Below, piece after piece: positions 1 through 5,911 of a stretch of 9,432 nucleotides of DNA; position 1 is the stretch's first letter; every line of letters begins with the position of its first letter. Position numbers and translations under genes: made by a program. The stretch spans positions 1-9,432 of the forward strand of contig JAQWRO010000096.1 of assembly GCA_029243665.1 (NCBI GenBank). Direction: 5' to 3'. The notes below the pieces were generated by a model. The model searched no databases. It saw nothing but the letters and a program-made list of their open reading frames with translations, and was not told where the DNA came from. Source of the DNA: Gammaproteobacteria bacterium. Lineage in GTDB: Bacteria > Pseudomonadota > Gammaproteobacteria > Comchoanobacterales > Comchoanobacteraceae.

Positions 1-372
1 CTCCATGACCTTTTTTTCACCAAACTGATCTTGATACTCAACTTTAATTTCACTTGCTCGTTTAACCTTATGATAGCCAGCATCCAACAGTGACATACAA
101 CCCTCTTTAGTATTGTCTTCACCTTTTTTCTCAATGATTTGAGCATTGACCAAACATAAAGGCTGATCTTTATCATCACTGAAATCAATCACGGTAATAC
201 GCCATGGCAACCCAAGCTGGTTTGCTGCTAAAGCAGCACAATTTTTTTGAGCATAATGCGTCTCAAACATGTCATCAATGATTTTTTGCGTTGCCTCACC
301 AAAATCAGTTACCAACTGAGTAGGCGTTGATAATATAGGGTCTGGGTATTGTACGATGGTTAAAATTGTCAT
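1..372 (-). CDS. def: Peptide deformylase-like protein, N-terminal part (runs off the window edge)
   Basis: Peptide deformylase removes the formyl group from the N-terminal Met of new proteins in the cytoplasm. The 124 visible codons begin MTILTIVQYPDPIL, the usual PDF N-terminus, which supports this ATG. The substrate and metal motifs are recognisable. Motif 1 (normally GxGxAAxQ) is CAALAANQ at residues 45-52, with both glycines replaced. Motif 2 is EGCMS at 90-94, whose Cys is a metal ligand. Motif 3 (HExDH) would lie beyond position 1 and cannot be checked. The altered motif 1 and the absence of fmt next to it suggest a secondary deformylase paralogue rather than the main housekeeping copy. 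The gene is divergent from the HTH gene at 479, with 106 bp between them. Family assignment is firm; catalytic activity is not shown. Confidence 0.88.
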   Translation of the reverse strand, partial: MTILTIVQYPDPILSTPTQLVTDFGEATQKIIDDMFETHYAQKNCAALAANQLGLPWRITVIDFSDDKDQPLCLVNAQIIEKKGEDNTKEGCMSLLDAGYHKVKRASEIKVEYQDQFGEKKVME

Positions 373-378
373 AAAACA

Positions 379-407
379 ATAATAGACAGACCATTATTTG
401 AATGCAA
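379..407 (-). promoter_or_regulatory. Predicted sigma70 promoter of the deformylase-like gene
   Basis: On the minus strand, TTGCAT (407-402) is followed after exactly 17 nt by TATTAT (384-379). Only 6 nt separate the -10 from the ATG at 372, so a start point about 7 nt downstream would coincide with the initiation codon. No Shine-Dalgarno sequence is visible, and the transcript may be leaderless. Confidence 0.5.
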
Positions 408-447
408 CCACAATAATACTGTATTTATTTATGATTTAATAAAATTA

Positions 448-478
448 TATAATGAAAAGCATAAAACGAGGATAATAT
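448..478 (+). promoter_or_regulatory. Predicted -10 and ribosome binding site of the LuxR-type gene
   Basis: TATAAT at 448-453 lies 25 nt before the ATG at 479, and a GAGGA ribosome binding site (468-472) lies 6 nt before it. No convincing -35 is seen 17 nt upstream of the -10, so the promoter may be weak or activator-dependent. Confidence 0.4.
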
Positions 479-841
479 ATGCACAATAATTTTAGTAACA
501 ATCATAACCAATTGAGTTCATTAGTAAATATGCTTTTGAATAAGCCAGAAGTTACTCAACCAAAAAAAAATCCTTCGCCTAAAATAAGAATCCCACTTTC
601 TGAGCCATTTCATGGTCAATATTTGACTTTACGTGAATCTCAGTGCGTCTATTATGCCATGCAAAAAATGACCATTCAGGAAACTGCAAATCAGCTGTCT
701 TTATCACCAAGAACTGTTGAGTTTTATTTAAAACGTATTCGCACGAAACTTAACTGTACACGAAAAAAAGAACTCATTGATAAACTAGAAAACGCAAATT
801 TTAAAAATCGCTATAAGCAATATTCAAATCTCCATCATTAA
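479..841 (+). CDS. Small LuxR-type helix-turn-helix DNA-binding protein
   Basis: This 120-aa protein is a stand-alone LuxR/FixJ-type HTH. Residues 1-45 are Asn/Ser/Pro/Lys-rich and probably disordered. The DNA-binding domain runs from about 50 to 108. It has the typical LTLRESQ entry, a scaffold helix (YYAMQKMTIQETANQLSL), and a recognition helix in SPRTVEFYLKRIRTKLNC followed by the TRKKELID helix. There is no receiver or autoinducer-binding domain, so any signal must come from a partner or from expression level. The ATG at 479 has a GAGGA site 6 nt upstream. It is divergent from the deformylase gene and convergent with the exported-protein array that begins at 923. Control of the array by this protein is possible but rests only on proximity. 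Free-standing LuxR HTH proteins of this kind are common in Legionellales. Confidence 0.8.
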   Translation: MHNNFSNNHNQLSSLVNMLLNKPEVTQPKKNPSPKIRIPLSEPFHGQYLTLRESQCVYYAMQKMTIQETANQLSLSPRTVEFYLKRIRTKLNCTRKKELIDKLENANFKNRYKQYSNLHH

Positions 842-922
842 AAATTATTATTAGGTTTGGGCACTCATATGCTTGCTCCGTTAACCAGCAGTTATAACCC
901 CTTTACTCATTTATAAATATTT

Positions 923-1270
923 TTAATTTAATGGTTTTTCCTCATTATCCTGCTTAGCCTCACCATATGTAATCACTCCTTGTATGGCTGAATCCACACC
1001 GCCACCAGTGTAACCAGAGGTATAGTTTTTCGATGGAAGTTTAGAGCTTACAGATTGTTTTATATCTTTTGATACTTGTGCATCTGCTGTTGATTCAATT
1101 GATTTCGCTTGTTCCATATACTGAGGATCATCTTTCATTTCCTTTTTTACTTCTGCAATAGATTCAGGTGATTGAACCTCACTAGAACTATTAGCTATTT
1201 GATTATTAGTAGATTCAGCAAATGCACTTGCTGAGGCTAATAACACCATTAATGTTAAATAATTTTTCAT
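923..1270 (-). CDS. Predicted exported protein, leader family (115 aa)
   Basis: I do not recognise a function. The protein starts with the array's common signal peptide (MKNYLTLMVLLASASAFA, predicted cleavage after residue 18). The mature part is about 97 residues, hydrophilic and mostly helical in composition (Ser/Gln/Glu/Lys-rich, 20-80). A short Gly-rich stretch, YTSGYTGGGVDSAIQGVITYG, lies near 83-103, and the tail is charged. It has no cysteines. The ATG is chosen because the leader and the AGAGAATAATA sequence before it match the other members. It is the last gene of the minus-strand array and has its own TATAAT. By order it corresponds to the 61-aa gene at 2599 in the other module, although the mature parts do not obviously align. 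Confidence 0.75.
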   Translation of the reverse strand: MKNYLTLMVLLASASAFAESTNNQIANSSSEVQSPESIAEVKKEMKDDPQYMEQAKSIESTADAQVSKDIKQSVSSKLPSKNYTSGYTGGGVDSAIQGVITYGEAKQDNEEKPLN

Positions 1271-1301
1271 TATTATTCTCTTCTATTCTATTCTAATTAT
1301 A
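1271..1301 (-). promoter_or_regulatory. Cassette promoter -10 and RBS for the 115-aa gene
   Basis: TATAAT (1301-1296) lies 25 nt before the ATG, with an AGAGAATAATA ribosome binding region between. This is the array's shared block; here the -10 is preceded by ATC and lacks the extended TG. Confidence 0.55.
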
Positions 1302-1382
1302 GATATTATTTTGTATATTTTTTTTACTATTTTATTTCATCCTTGCATTTAATTCTTATGAATCAATGACATCAAGTTATTA

Positions 1383-1499
1383 TTATTCAATAGATTTTCT
1401 AAATGCCTCTTTAGTGGAATGCTCAAGAATTACCGAAATAGTTTCCCCAAAGGCATTGGTTGAACATACTAGAACCATTATTGTTAAATATTTTTTCAT
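1383..1499 (-). CDS. Predicted exported micropeptide, leader family (38 aa)
   Basis: This short gene encodes the leader MKKYLTIMVLVCSTNAFG followed by a mature peptide of about 20 residues, ETISVILEHSTKEAFRKSIE, which could form an amphipathic helix. The reading frame closes with TAA TAA. Support comes from the leader, which matches its neighbours at DNA level, from the GGAGAGAATAATA ribosome binding site, and from a TATAAT 25 nt upstream. The leader Cys at residue 12 is preceded by LV, not by a Gly/Ala/Ser, so it is not a good lipobox. The gene lies downstream of the 202-aa WGDSSQG gene, as the 56-aa gene lies downstream of the 150-aa paralogue. It could instead be a truncated member. Function unknown. 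Confidence 0.65.
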   Translation of the reverse strand: MKKYLTIMVLVCSTNAFGETISVILEHSTKEAFRKSIE

Positions 1500-1530
1500 T
1501 ATTATTCTCTCCAGTTCTATTTAAATTATA
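1500..1530 (-). promoter_or_regulatory. Cassette promoter -10 and RBS for the 38-aa gene
   Basis: TATAAT (1530-1525) lies 25 nt before the ATG, with GGAGAGAATAATA just upstream of the start. The stretch from the stop of the 202-aa gene through this promoter into the leader resembles the 3090-3010 region, as expected if both modules descend from one. Confidence 0.55.
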
Positions 1531-1583
1531 GACGTTAAATCTAGATTTTTTTCACTATTTAGCTTTACCCATACAACTTATTC

Positions 1584-2192
1584 TTAACTGATGGCTCCGG
1601 TAGCAAGATCAATATTTGCACACGGATGTTCTTCAGCATAATTTTTTTGGGTAATATCTTGCTCGATAGTGGAACCATCTGATACTTGATCCGCCACAGG
1701 CACTGCAGAAAGTCCAACTTGTTCAGCACAAGCACCAGCTGACATCGCATCCTTTGTCATTGTTGCTTTCCCTTGAGAAGAATCACCCCATTTTACAGTA
1801 TTTGTACCTGCTTCTGGGTCTTGTGAATCTTGGTTACCAGCATATGTTACCGTCCCATCACCACCATCTTTTGTCATAAATGTTTTTGCTCCTGAACTTG
1901 TTCCTGATTTTGTTGCTGGAATAGGATGTTCGCTAAAATTCACACTACCTTTACCAAATTTACTCATATTCTCTGAAGTTTCTGCTATCCCTCTATCAGT
2001 ATTTTTGGCAACATTGTTTCCTGTTGAGGAGATTGCTTTAGGTGCATTATCCACACTTTTATCTACAGCTTTCGTATCAGAATTAACGTCATGACTGACC
2101 TCATGACTTGCAGAGTGGAACACGTGTGAAAAACTCCAATGTGCCATTGTCACTGGTATTGATAAAGCTATGATTGCTATTCTTTTTAACAT
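1584..2192 (-). CDS. Predicted exported protein, WGDSSQG family (202 aa)
   Basis: The function is not recognised. It is the larger of two paralogues (the other is at 3091-3543). The signal peptide MLKRIAIIALSIPVTMA is distinct from the MKKYL leader and is probably cleaved after residue 17. The mature N-terminus is His-rich (HWSFSHVFHSASHEVSH, 18-34), possibly metal-binding or amphipathic, followed by a Ser/Asn/Thr/Lys-rich variable region to about 105. The C-terminal domain is conserved with the paralogue: MTKDGGDG (106-113), WGDSSQG (135-141), Cys155, and YAEEHPCAN with Cys191. Over 65 aligned residues 44 are identical. The two Cys may form a disulfide. I start at ATG 2192 rather than the in-frame TTG at 2198, because the paralogue begins MLKK and AGGA sits 8 nt upstream. 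No -10 precedes it, so it is probably co-transcribed with the 55-aa gene. Confidence 0.75.
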   Translation of the reverse strand: MLKRIAIIALSIPVTMAHWSFSHVFHSASHEVSHDVNSDTKAVDKSVDNAPKAISSTGNNVAKNTDRGIAETSENMSKFGKGSVNFSEHPIPATKSGTSSGAKTFMTKDGGDGTVTYAGNQDSQDPEAGTNTVKWGDSSQGKATMTKDAMSAGACAEQVGLSAVPVADQVSDGSTIEQDITQKNYAEEHPCANIDLATGAIS

Positions 2193-2265
2193 ATTCAATT
2201 CCTACTTTGTTAAATTTATGCTGACTCCCCATAAGCAGGCTATGACAACTAAATACATTTATCTT

Positions 2266-2433
2266 CTAATATTTACAAAGTGTTGAGTCTGATTTCTTAC
2301 CAACCCATACCTCGCACCCTGCTATTTTACCATCACCTACTGTATCTTTTGCTTGCTTTTTTATAAAGCCATCAAAATCACCAAAAGCACTCGTTGAAAG
2401 GATCAAAACCATTATTGTTAAATATTTTTTCAT
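2266..2433 (-). CDS. Predicted exported Cys-containing micropeptide, leader family (55 aa)
   Basis: The leader MKKYLTIMVLILSTSAFG is followed by a mature peptide of about 37 residues that is basic overall. It contains two Cys (residues 40 and 53) in a compact C-terminal half, AGCEVWVGKKSDSTLCKY, which would allow one disulfide. The ATG has AGAGAATAACA upstream and an extended -10 (TGCTATAAT) 23 nt before it. The stop is TAG. The gene precedes the 202-aa WGDSSQG gene by 73 bp with no new -10 between, so the pair is likely one transcript; the 46-aa and 150-aa genes form the equivalent pair in the other module. Size, charge and Cys content would fit a secreted bioactive or antimicrobial-like peptide, but this is only an inference. 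Confidence 0.7.
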   Translation of the reverse strand: MKKYLTIMVLILSTSAFGDFDGFIKKQAKDTVGDGKIAGCEVWVGKKSDSTLCKY

Positions 2434-2465
2434 TGTTATTCTCTTTTTATATTTTAATTATAGCA
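2434..2465 (-). promoter_or_regulatory. Cassette extended -10 promoter and RBS for the 55-aa gene
   Basis: TGCTATAAT (2465-2457), an extended -10, lies 23 nt before the ATG with AGAGAATAACA adjacent to it. GAAATATCTGC just upstream of the -10 core is shared with the 56-aa gene promoter. No strong -35 is visible, consistent with extended -10 recognition. Confidence 0.6.
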
Positions 2466-2598
2466 GATATTTCATATGTGTTGTCATGCCTCTCAGATCA
2501 CCAACGTACATCCGTAATTGAGTCAATTGTAGATGCCTTAATATAAGTTGATGGGGGCAGCTAATCGCTTCTCCCACCATGCGCTTATTTCACTTTCA

Positions 2599-2784
2599 TT
2601 ATTCCAACATATCTGCAGCCATTTCTCCTGTATCAGCTACAATCGCATTATATGTCATAACCCCTAGCCCCCCCACTGCACCTGCACCAACTGTACCCGT
2701 TGCAACTAAACCAACATCCGTGCCGGCTGAATAATCAGCATTCGCTGAAGCAAGTAAAACGATTATTGTTAAATATTTTTTCAT
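2599..2784 (-). CDS. Predicted exported Gly-rich hydrophobic peptide, leader family (61 aa)
   Basis: The leader MKKYLTIIVLLASANA is probably cleaved before DYSAG. The mature peptide of about 45 residues contains a Gly/Ala/Val-rich hydrophobic stretch at 24-42 (VGLVATGTVGAGAVGGLGV) with GxxxG-like spacing, then a more acidic tail ending EMAADMLE. Such glycine-zipper segments are known in membrane-inserting peptides, including some bacteriocin-type toxins, so membrane activity is a reasonable guess but nothing proves it. There are no cysteines. The start is set by the shared leader, GGAGAATAACA, and a TGCTATAGT block. It follows the 56-aa gene after only 55 bp. It is one of three array products with a Gly/Ala-rich hydrophobic core. 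Confidence 0.75.
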   Translation of the reverse strand: MKKYLTIIVLLASANADYSAGTDVGLVATGTVGAGAVGGLGVMTYNAIVADTGEMAADMLE

Positions 2785-2817
2785 TGTTATTCTCCTATTC
2801 TTATTTTAACTATAGCA
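2785..2817 (-). promoter_or_regulatory. Cassette extended -10 promoter and RBS for the 61-aa gene
   Basis: TGCTATAGT (2817-2809) lies 24 nt before the ATG with a GGAGAATAACA ribosome binding site. The -10 differs from consensus at one position. The promoter begins only about 25 bp after the stop of the 56-aa gene. Confidence 0.55.
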
Positions 2818-2839
2818 TATAATTCAAACATATACGCAT

Positions 2840-3010
2840 CTAAAAAGCATCTTCTGCAGCATCACCTGCTAATTCCAAACCGTCACTTGCACCTTCCTGT
2901 TCAATCATTTGATCCTCAGCAACTTTATCATTGGCCATGTTGACTGAAAATAGCGATGCATAAGCACTCGTTGAAGCTAATAGAACCATTATTGTTAAAT
3001 ATTTTTTCAT
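2840..3010 (-). CDS. Predicted exported acidic micropeptide, leader family (56 aa)
   Basis: The leader MKKYLTIMVLLASTSAYA (AxA site at 16-18) precedes a strongly acidic mature peptide of about 38 residues, rich in Asp/Glu/Ala, with no cysteines and a TAG stop. The ATG carries the array's GGAGAATAACA site and a TGCCATAAT extended -10 23 nt upstream. The gene directly follows the 150-aa WGDSSQG gene. The DNA from that gene's stop codon into this leader resembles the equivalent stretch between the 202-aa and 38-aa genes, so this gene and the 38-aa gene are probably paralogous in position, with different mature parts. An antitoxin-like or immunity role for the acidic peptides is conceivable but unsupported. 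Confidence 0.7.
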   Translation of the reverse strand: MKKYLTIMVLLASTSAYASLFSVNMANDKVAEDQMIEQEGASDGLELAGDAAEDAF

Positions 3011-3042
3011 TGTTATTCTCCTATCTTATTTTAATTATGGCA
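3011..3042 (-). promoter_or_regulatory. Cassette extended -10 promoter and RBS for the 56-aa gene
   Basis: TGCCATAAT (3042-3034) lies 23 nt before the ATG with GGAGAATAACA next to the start. The preceding GAAATATC is shared with the 55-aa gene promoter. Confidence 0.55.
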
Positions 3043-3090
3043 GATATTTCGTAGATTTTTTCTATTTCGTTTTGCTCATACATTTTATTC

Positions 3091-3543
3091 TTACATGACA
3101 TCGGAAGTAGTAACTGCATTTGCACACGGATGATCTTCAGCATAATTTTCTTGGGTACTGTCTTTCACAATAGTGTTAACATCTGCTACCTGTCCCAGCA
3201 CAGGGACATAAGAAGTTCCAATTTGTCTAGCACAAGTGCCAACTGACTGTGCATCCTTATTCATTGTTGCTCTCCCTTGAGAAGAATCGCCCCATTGTAC
3301 AGTTTGAGTGCCTGCTTGTGGGTCTCCTTTAACTTGATTGTTGAGTGAATGTTCTGCTACCCCATCACCACCACCTTTTGTCATAACTTCTTTTGCTACC
3401 TCTGCAGGATGGTAGATAGCATCATCGACACCTGATCCTATAACTTGAGACTCATTAGTTATAGAATTGAACATGTTTGGAATACCCCAATTCGCCATTG
3501 TCATTGGTATTGATAAAACTATGATTGCTATTTTTTTTAACAT
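3091..3543 (-). CDS. Predicted exported protein, WGDSSQG family (150 aa)
   Basis: Paralogue of the 202-aa protein at 1584-2192; function not recognised. The signal peptide MLKKIAIIVLSIPMTMA is probably cleaved before NW. The mature N-terminal region (18-50) is short and lacks the His-rich stretch of the larger protein, which accounts for most of the length difference. The conserved C-terminal domain has MTKGGGDG (54-61), WGDSSQG (84-90), Cys104 and YAEDHPCAN with Cys140; 44 of 65 aligned residues match the paralogue. The start codon overlaps the end of the 46-aa gene by 7 nt, so translation is probably coupled, and no separate promoter is seen. Conservation of the C-terminal domain against a variable N-terminal half suggests that the domain has a defined exported role. 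Confidence 0.78.
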   Translation of the reverse strand: MLKKIAIIVLSIPMTMANWGIPNMFNSITNESQVIGSGVDDAIYHPAEVAKEVMTKGGGDGVAEHSLNNQVKGDPQAGTQTVQWGDSSQGRATMNKDAQSVGTCARQIGTSYVPVLGQVADVNTIVKDSTQENYAEDHPCANAVTTSDVM

Positions 3544-3677
3544 GACTCAACCCCGTATTTTTTAAAGCTATTAACAGCATCTTGTGCTCCTGCTTCTCTT
3601 TTATCAAGCATACTATCTGCACTACCAAAAGCACTCTTTGAAGCTAATACAACCATTATTGTTAAATATTTTTTCAT
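3537..3677 (-). CDS. Predicted exported micropeptide, leader family (46 aa), coupled to the 150-aa gene
   Basis: The leader MKKYLTIMVVLASKSAFG is followed by a mature peptide of about 28 residues, SADSMLDKREAGAQDAVNSF and onward, ending in YGVESC with a C-terminal Cys. Its TAA stop (3539-3537) falls inside the beginning of the 150-aa gene: the ATG of that gene is at 3543 and the overlap is 7 nt. This arrangement favours real translation, because ribosomes ending here would be placed at the next start. The ATG has GGATAATAAAA upstream and a TGCCATAAT block 23 nt away. It is the head of the module whose counterpart is headed by the 55-aa gene; both end in a Cys-containing segment. Confidence 0.7.
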   Translation of the reverse strand: MKKYLTIMVVLASKSAFGSADSMLDKREAGAQDAVNSFKKYGVESC

Positions 3678-3709
3678 TTTTATTATCCTATCTTATTTTA
3701 ATTATGGCA
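3678..3709 (-). promoter_or_regulatory. Cassette extended -10 promoter and RBS for the 46-aa and 150-aa genes
   Basis: TGCCATAAT (3709-3701) lies 23 nt before the ATG, with AGATAGGATAATAAAA between. It probably drives both the 46-aa gene and the overlapping 150-aa gene. Confidence 0.55.
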
Positions 3710-3752
3710 GAATTTTTTTTACTTTTGTAATTACGACTAATCAAAATCTTTT

Positions 3753-4055
3753 CTACAAGCCAAGGTCAACGTCCCAAAATACTTCAGCTTGATGATCAAC
3801 TGTATGGCCTGCTGTATTCAAAGCTTTTGAGACTACATTATTCTGAGAATTATCATCCACACATTTAGCTAACGTGTTAGCATCGTCTAACGTATTTGCA
3901 CCAACTATTACCGTCGCCGCACCAGCTGTGACACCATCAGCAACTAAACCACCCCCAACATCCTCAATAGCACTTGACTCCGCGCTTGCCCCACACCCAT
4001 CTGCTAAAGCAATACCTTGTCCAGCTAAAAATAATATTATTAAATGATTTTTCAT
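3753..4055 (-). CDS. Predicted exported protein with Gly-rich core, leader family variant (100 aa)
   Basis: The signal peptide MKNHLIILFLAGQGIALA is a variant leader; its LII..FL..QG pattern matches the 44-aa gene at 5988 better than the MKKYLTIMV type. The mature part is about 82 residues. It has Cys21 and Cys65, which could pair, an acidic start, a Gly/Ala/Val-rich core at 34-53 (GGGLVADGVTAGAATVIVGA), and an acidic, aromatic end (VFWDVDLGL). No known domain is recognised. It lies between umuC and the 46-aa gene on the same strand as umuC. Its -10 begins 13 bp beyond the umuC stop, so it may be transcribed both from its own promoter and by read-through from umuDC, which would link it to SOS induction. 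Confidence 0.75.
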   Translation of the reverse strand: MKNHLIILFLAGQGIALADGCGASAESSAIEDVGGGLVADGVTAGAATVIVGANTLDDANTLAKCVDDNSQNNVVSKALNTAGHTVDHQAEVFWDVDLGL

Positions 4056-4088
4056 TATTATTACCTCATTTTTACTTTCATTATAGCA
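4056..4088 (-). promoter_or_regulatory. Cassette extended -10 promoter and RBS for the 100-aa gene
   Basis: TGCTATAAT (4088-4080) lies 24 nt before the ATG, with TGAGGTAATAATA as ribosome binding region. The block sits immediately downstream of the umuC stop codon (4098). Confidence 0.55.
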
Positions 4089-4097
4089 TATGGAACA

Positions 4098-5351
4098 TCA
4101 ATAAACTTTTGCCAAAGATTGCCAGCAGGTTGTATAAGCCGGTGATTTGCGATTAGACTGCATTTTCCACGTTTGTTTTTGCATACCCATAGCAGCTAAA
4201 TAGATTTGATGCCGGCCATAACGACGATTAATCTGATCCAACATCGCCATCAGCGGTTCACTGTCTTGTGACATGGGTTGAGATGAAGATAATAAGCTAT
4301 TTTGTTTAAAAACTCTTGGGTGAATGTCTCCTAACATAACACCTACCTTATGGTACTTAAACCCAGGCTTATACAAACATCCTAAAATTTTTTTCGCATA
4401 AGCTATAACCATACGTGAATCATCTGTTGCTATGGGTAGTTTAATGCCCATATGAGGATGGTACTGCAGTTGATCAGAAAACCGATTGGTTTTTAAACTA
4501 ACATGTAGGTAATTAGCTACACCAGACTGTGTGCGTAGTTTTTCACAAGCCCTTGCACAATGAGTGCTTAATGCTTGAGCAATCGGGGTAAAATCTATTT
4601 GTTTTTGGCCAAAGGATTTTGATGCCACAATATTTTTTTTAGGTTCAGACATAGCTTCTAGTGCTAAACATGATTGACCTTGTAATTCTAATGCAGTCCT
4701 AGCTAGCACAACATTGAAATGCTTGCGTAAATAATCATATGGGGTATTTGCTAATTGTTGGGCATTGATGATGCCTAAGGCTTGTAATTTTCTACCCCAG
4801 CGCTTACCAATTCCCCATACTTCATCAACCGGAATGCGGGATAACCATTGCTCAGGCTGATCTAGTAAACAAACTGGTTGACGTAAGATGGTTTTTGCAA
4901 TGTGATTGGCAACTTTAGCTAAAGTTTTTGTTTTACCAATACCGATGGATACTGGGATGCCAACATGTTGTTTGATGATCTGCTGCTGTTTTTCAGCCCA
5001 AGGTATCAAACCATCAAAAGACTGATCATCTACTTGTAAGAATGCCTCATCGATAGAATATACTTCTATATTGGGGCACCCCATTTCCAATAATGTCATC
5101 ACCCGGGCCGATAGATCACCATACAATGTGTAATTAGAGGAAAACACATGAACTTGATGCTGATAACAACACTGTTTTACTTTAAAATAAGGAATGGCCA
5201 TATCAATGCCTAATGCTTTTGCTTCATTCGAACGAGCAACCACACAACCATCGTTATTAGAGAGCACGATGATGGGTTTACCTGCTAAATCTGGTCTAAA
5301 TAGCCGTTCACAAGAGGCATAAAAATTATTTGCATCGACCAGTGCAAACAT
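4098..5351 (-). CDS. umuC: DNA polymerase V catalytic subunit UmuC (Y-family)
   Basis: UmuC is the error-prone translesion polymerase of the SOS response and acts with processed UmuD'2 and RecA. The 417 residues are close to the usual 420 or so. The palm carboxylates are present: Asp6 in FALVDANNFYASCE, and Asp101-Glu102 in VYSIDEAFL. The helix-hairpin-helix region is near 174-193 (VDEVWGIGKRWGRKLQALGI), and the little-finger domain and family C-terminus follow (PAYTTCWQSLAKVY). The usual clamp-binding QLxLF position reads QNSLL, a weak match. The start lies 2 bp after the umuD stop and has no strong Shine-Dalgarno, so translation is probably coupled to umuD. No frameshift or missing catalytic residue is seen, so it is likely active. 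Confidence 0.97.
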   Translation of the reverse strand: MFALVDANNFYASCERLFRPDLAGKPIIVLSNNDGCVVARSNEAKALGIDMAIPYFKVKQCCYQHQVHVFSSNYTLYGDLSARVMTLLEMGCPNIEVYSIDEAFLQVDDQSFDGLIPWAEKQQQIIKQHVGIPVSIGIGKTKTLAKVANHIAKTILRQPVCLLDQPEQWLSRIPVDEVWGIGKRWGRKLQALGIINAQQLANTPYDYLRKHFNVVLARTALELQGQSCLALEAMSEPKKNIVASKSFGQKQIDFTPIAQALSTHCARACEKLRTQSGVANYLHVSLKTNRFSDQLQYHPHMGIKLPIATDDSRMVIAYAKKILGCLYKPGFKYHKVGVMLGDIHPRVFKQNSLLSSSQPMSQDSEPLMAMLDQINRRYGRHQIYLAAMGMQKQTWKMQSNRKSPAYTTCWQSLAKVY

Positions 5352-5353
5352 GT

Positions 5354-5878
5354 CTATACAGCATGAATGACGTTTGTAACCACACCCCAGATAACAGCAT
5401 CTTGTGATTCACTGACACGAATGGGTGGGTACTTTGGATTCTCTGCAATCAGACATAAGTGATCTTGATGAATTTCTAATCTTTTAACTGTCAACTCACC
5501 ATCTACCGCTGCAATGACTACTTTACCATTGGTTGGGGTGATGGCACGATCGACTACCAATACATCACCAGAATGTATGCCAGCCCCAATCATTGAATCA
5601 CCCACCGCACGCACCATAAATGTTGACGATGGGTTTTGTACCAAATAATCATTTAAGTCTAAATGGTTTTCAATATGATCATCTGCAGGAGAAGGGAACC
5701 CTGCCGGAATGCTATTACTATATAATGGGATACGAATGGTTCTACCTGTACGAATGAATTGCTTGACTGCCTCCACTCTTGATAAAGGAATACGAATGGG
5801 TTTTGTGCTTTCACCATGTGGGCCTTGACCTTTGGGCCGACCTGCATTATCGCGTTTTCCGCCATGATTGGGTGTCAT
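5354..5878 (-). CDS. umuD: UmuD-type self-cleaving polymerase V subunit with N-terminal extension
   Basis: UmuD is cleaved by its own Ser/Lys dyad when RecA filaments form, giving UmuD' that activates UmuC. The cleavage bond is Ala59-Gly60 in SIPAGFPSPADD. The nucleophile is Ser95 (VGDSM) and the base is Lys132 (LTVKRL); their separation of 37 residues equals that of E. coli Ser60 and Lys97. The protein has 174 residues against 139 in E. coli. The extra 35 or so are N-terminal and include GGKRDNAGRPKG, an AT-hook-like basic segment seen in a subgroup of UmuD proteins. The ATG at 5878 has AGAGGAG upstream. It heads the umuDC operon, and its TTGACA-17-TATTAT promoter lies in the 84-bp repeat. 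Confidence 0.95.
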   Translation of the reverse strand: MTPNHGGKRDNAGRPKGQGPHGESTKPIRIPLSRVEAVKQFIRTGRTIRIPLYSNSIPAGFPSPADDHIENHLDLNDYLVQNPSSTFMVRAVGDSMIGAGIHSGDVLVVDRAITPTNGKVVIAAVDGELTVKRLEIHQDHLCLIAENPKYPPIRVSESQDAVIWGVVTNVIHAV

Positions 5879-5911
5879 AAATGGGCTCCTCTTGAATAAT
5901 GTACACTATTA

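Noticed and set aside
1464..1466. Lipoprotein signal in the 38-aa product (Cys12)
   Set aside because: The residues before Cys are VLV, without the Gly/Ala/Ser needed at -1 of a lipobox.
1565..1750. 61-aa minus-strand ORF
   Set aside because: It overlaps the C-terminal end of the 202-aa WGDSSQG gene in another frame; no leader or ribosome binding site, and the paralogue confirms the longer gene.
2470..2581. Possible minus-strand reading frame (MVGEAISCPH...) in the inter-module spacer
   Set aside because: It has no signal peptide or ribosome binding site and runs into the promoter of the 55-aa gene.
3974..4156. 60-aa plus-strand ORF
   Set aside because: It lies antisense across the leader and promoter of the 100-aa gene and the end of umuC; composition not protein-like and no ribosome binding site.
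5659..5865. 68-aa minus-strand ORF
   Set aside because: It is inside umuD in another frame, and umuD is well supported by its catalytic residues.
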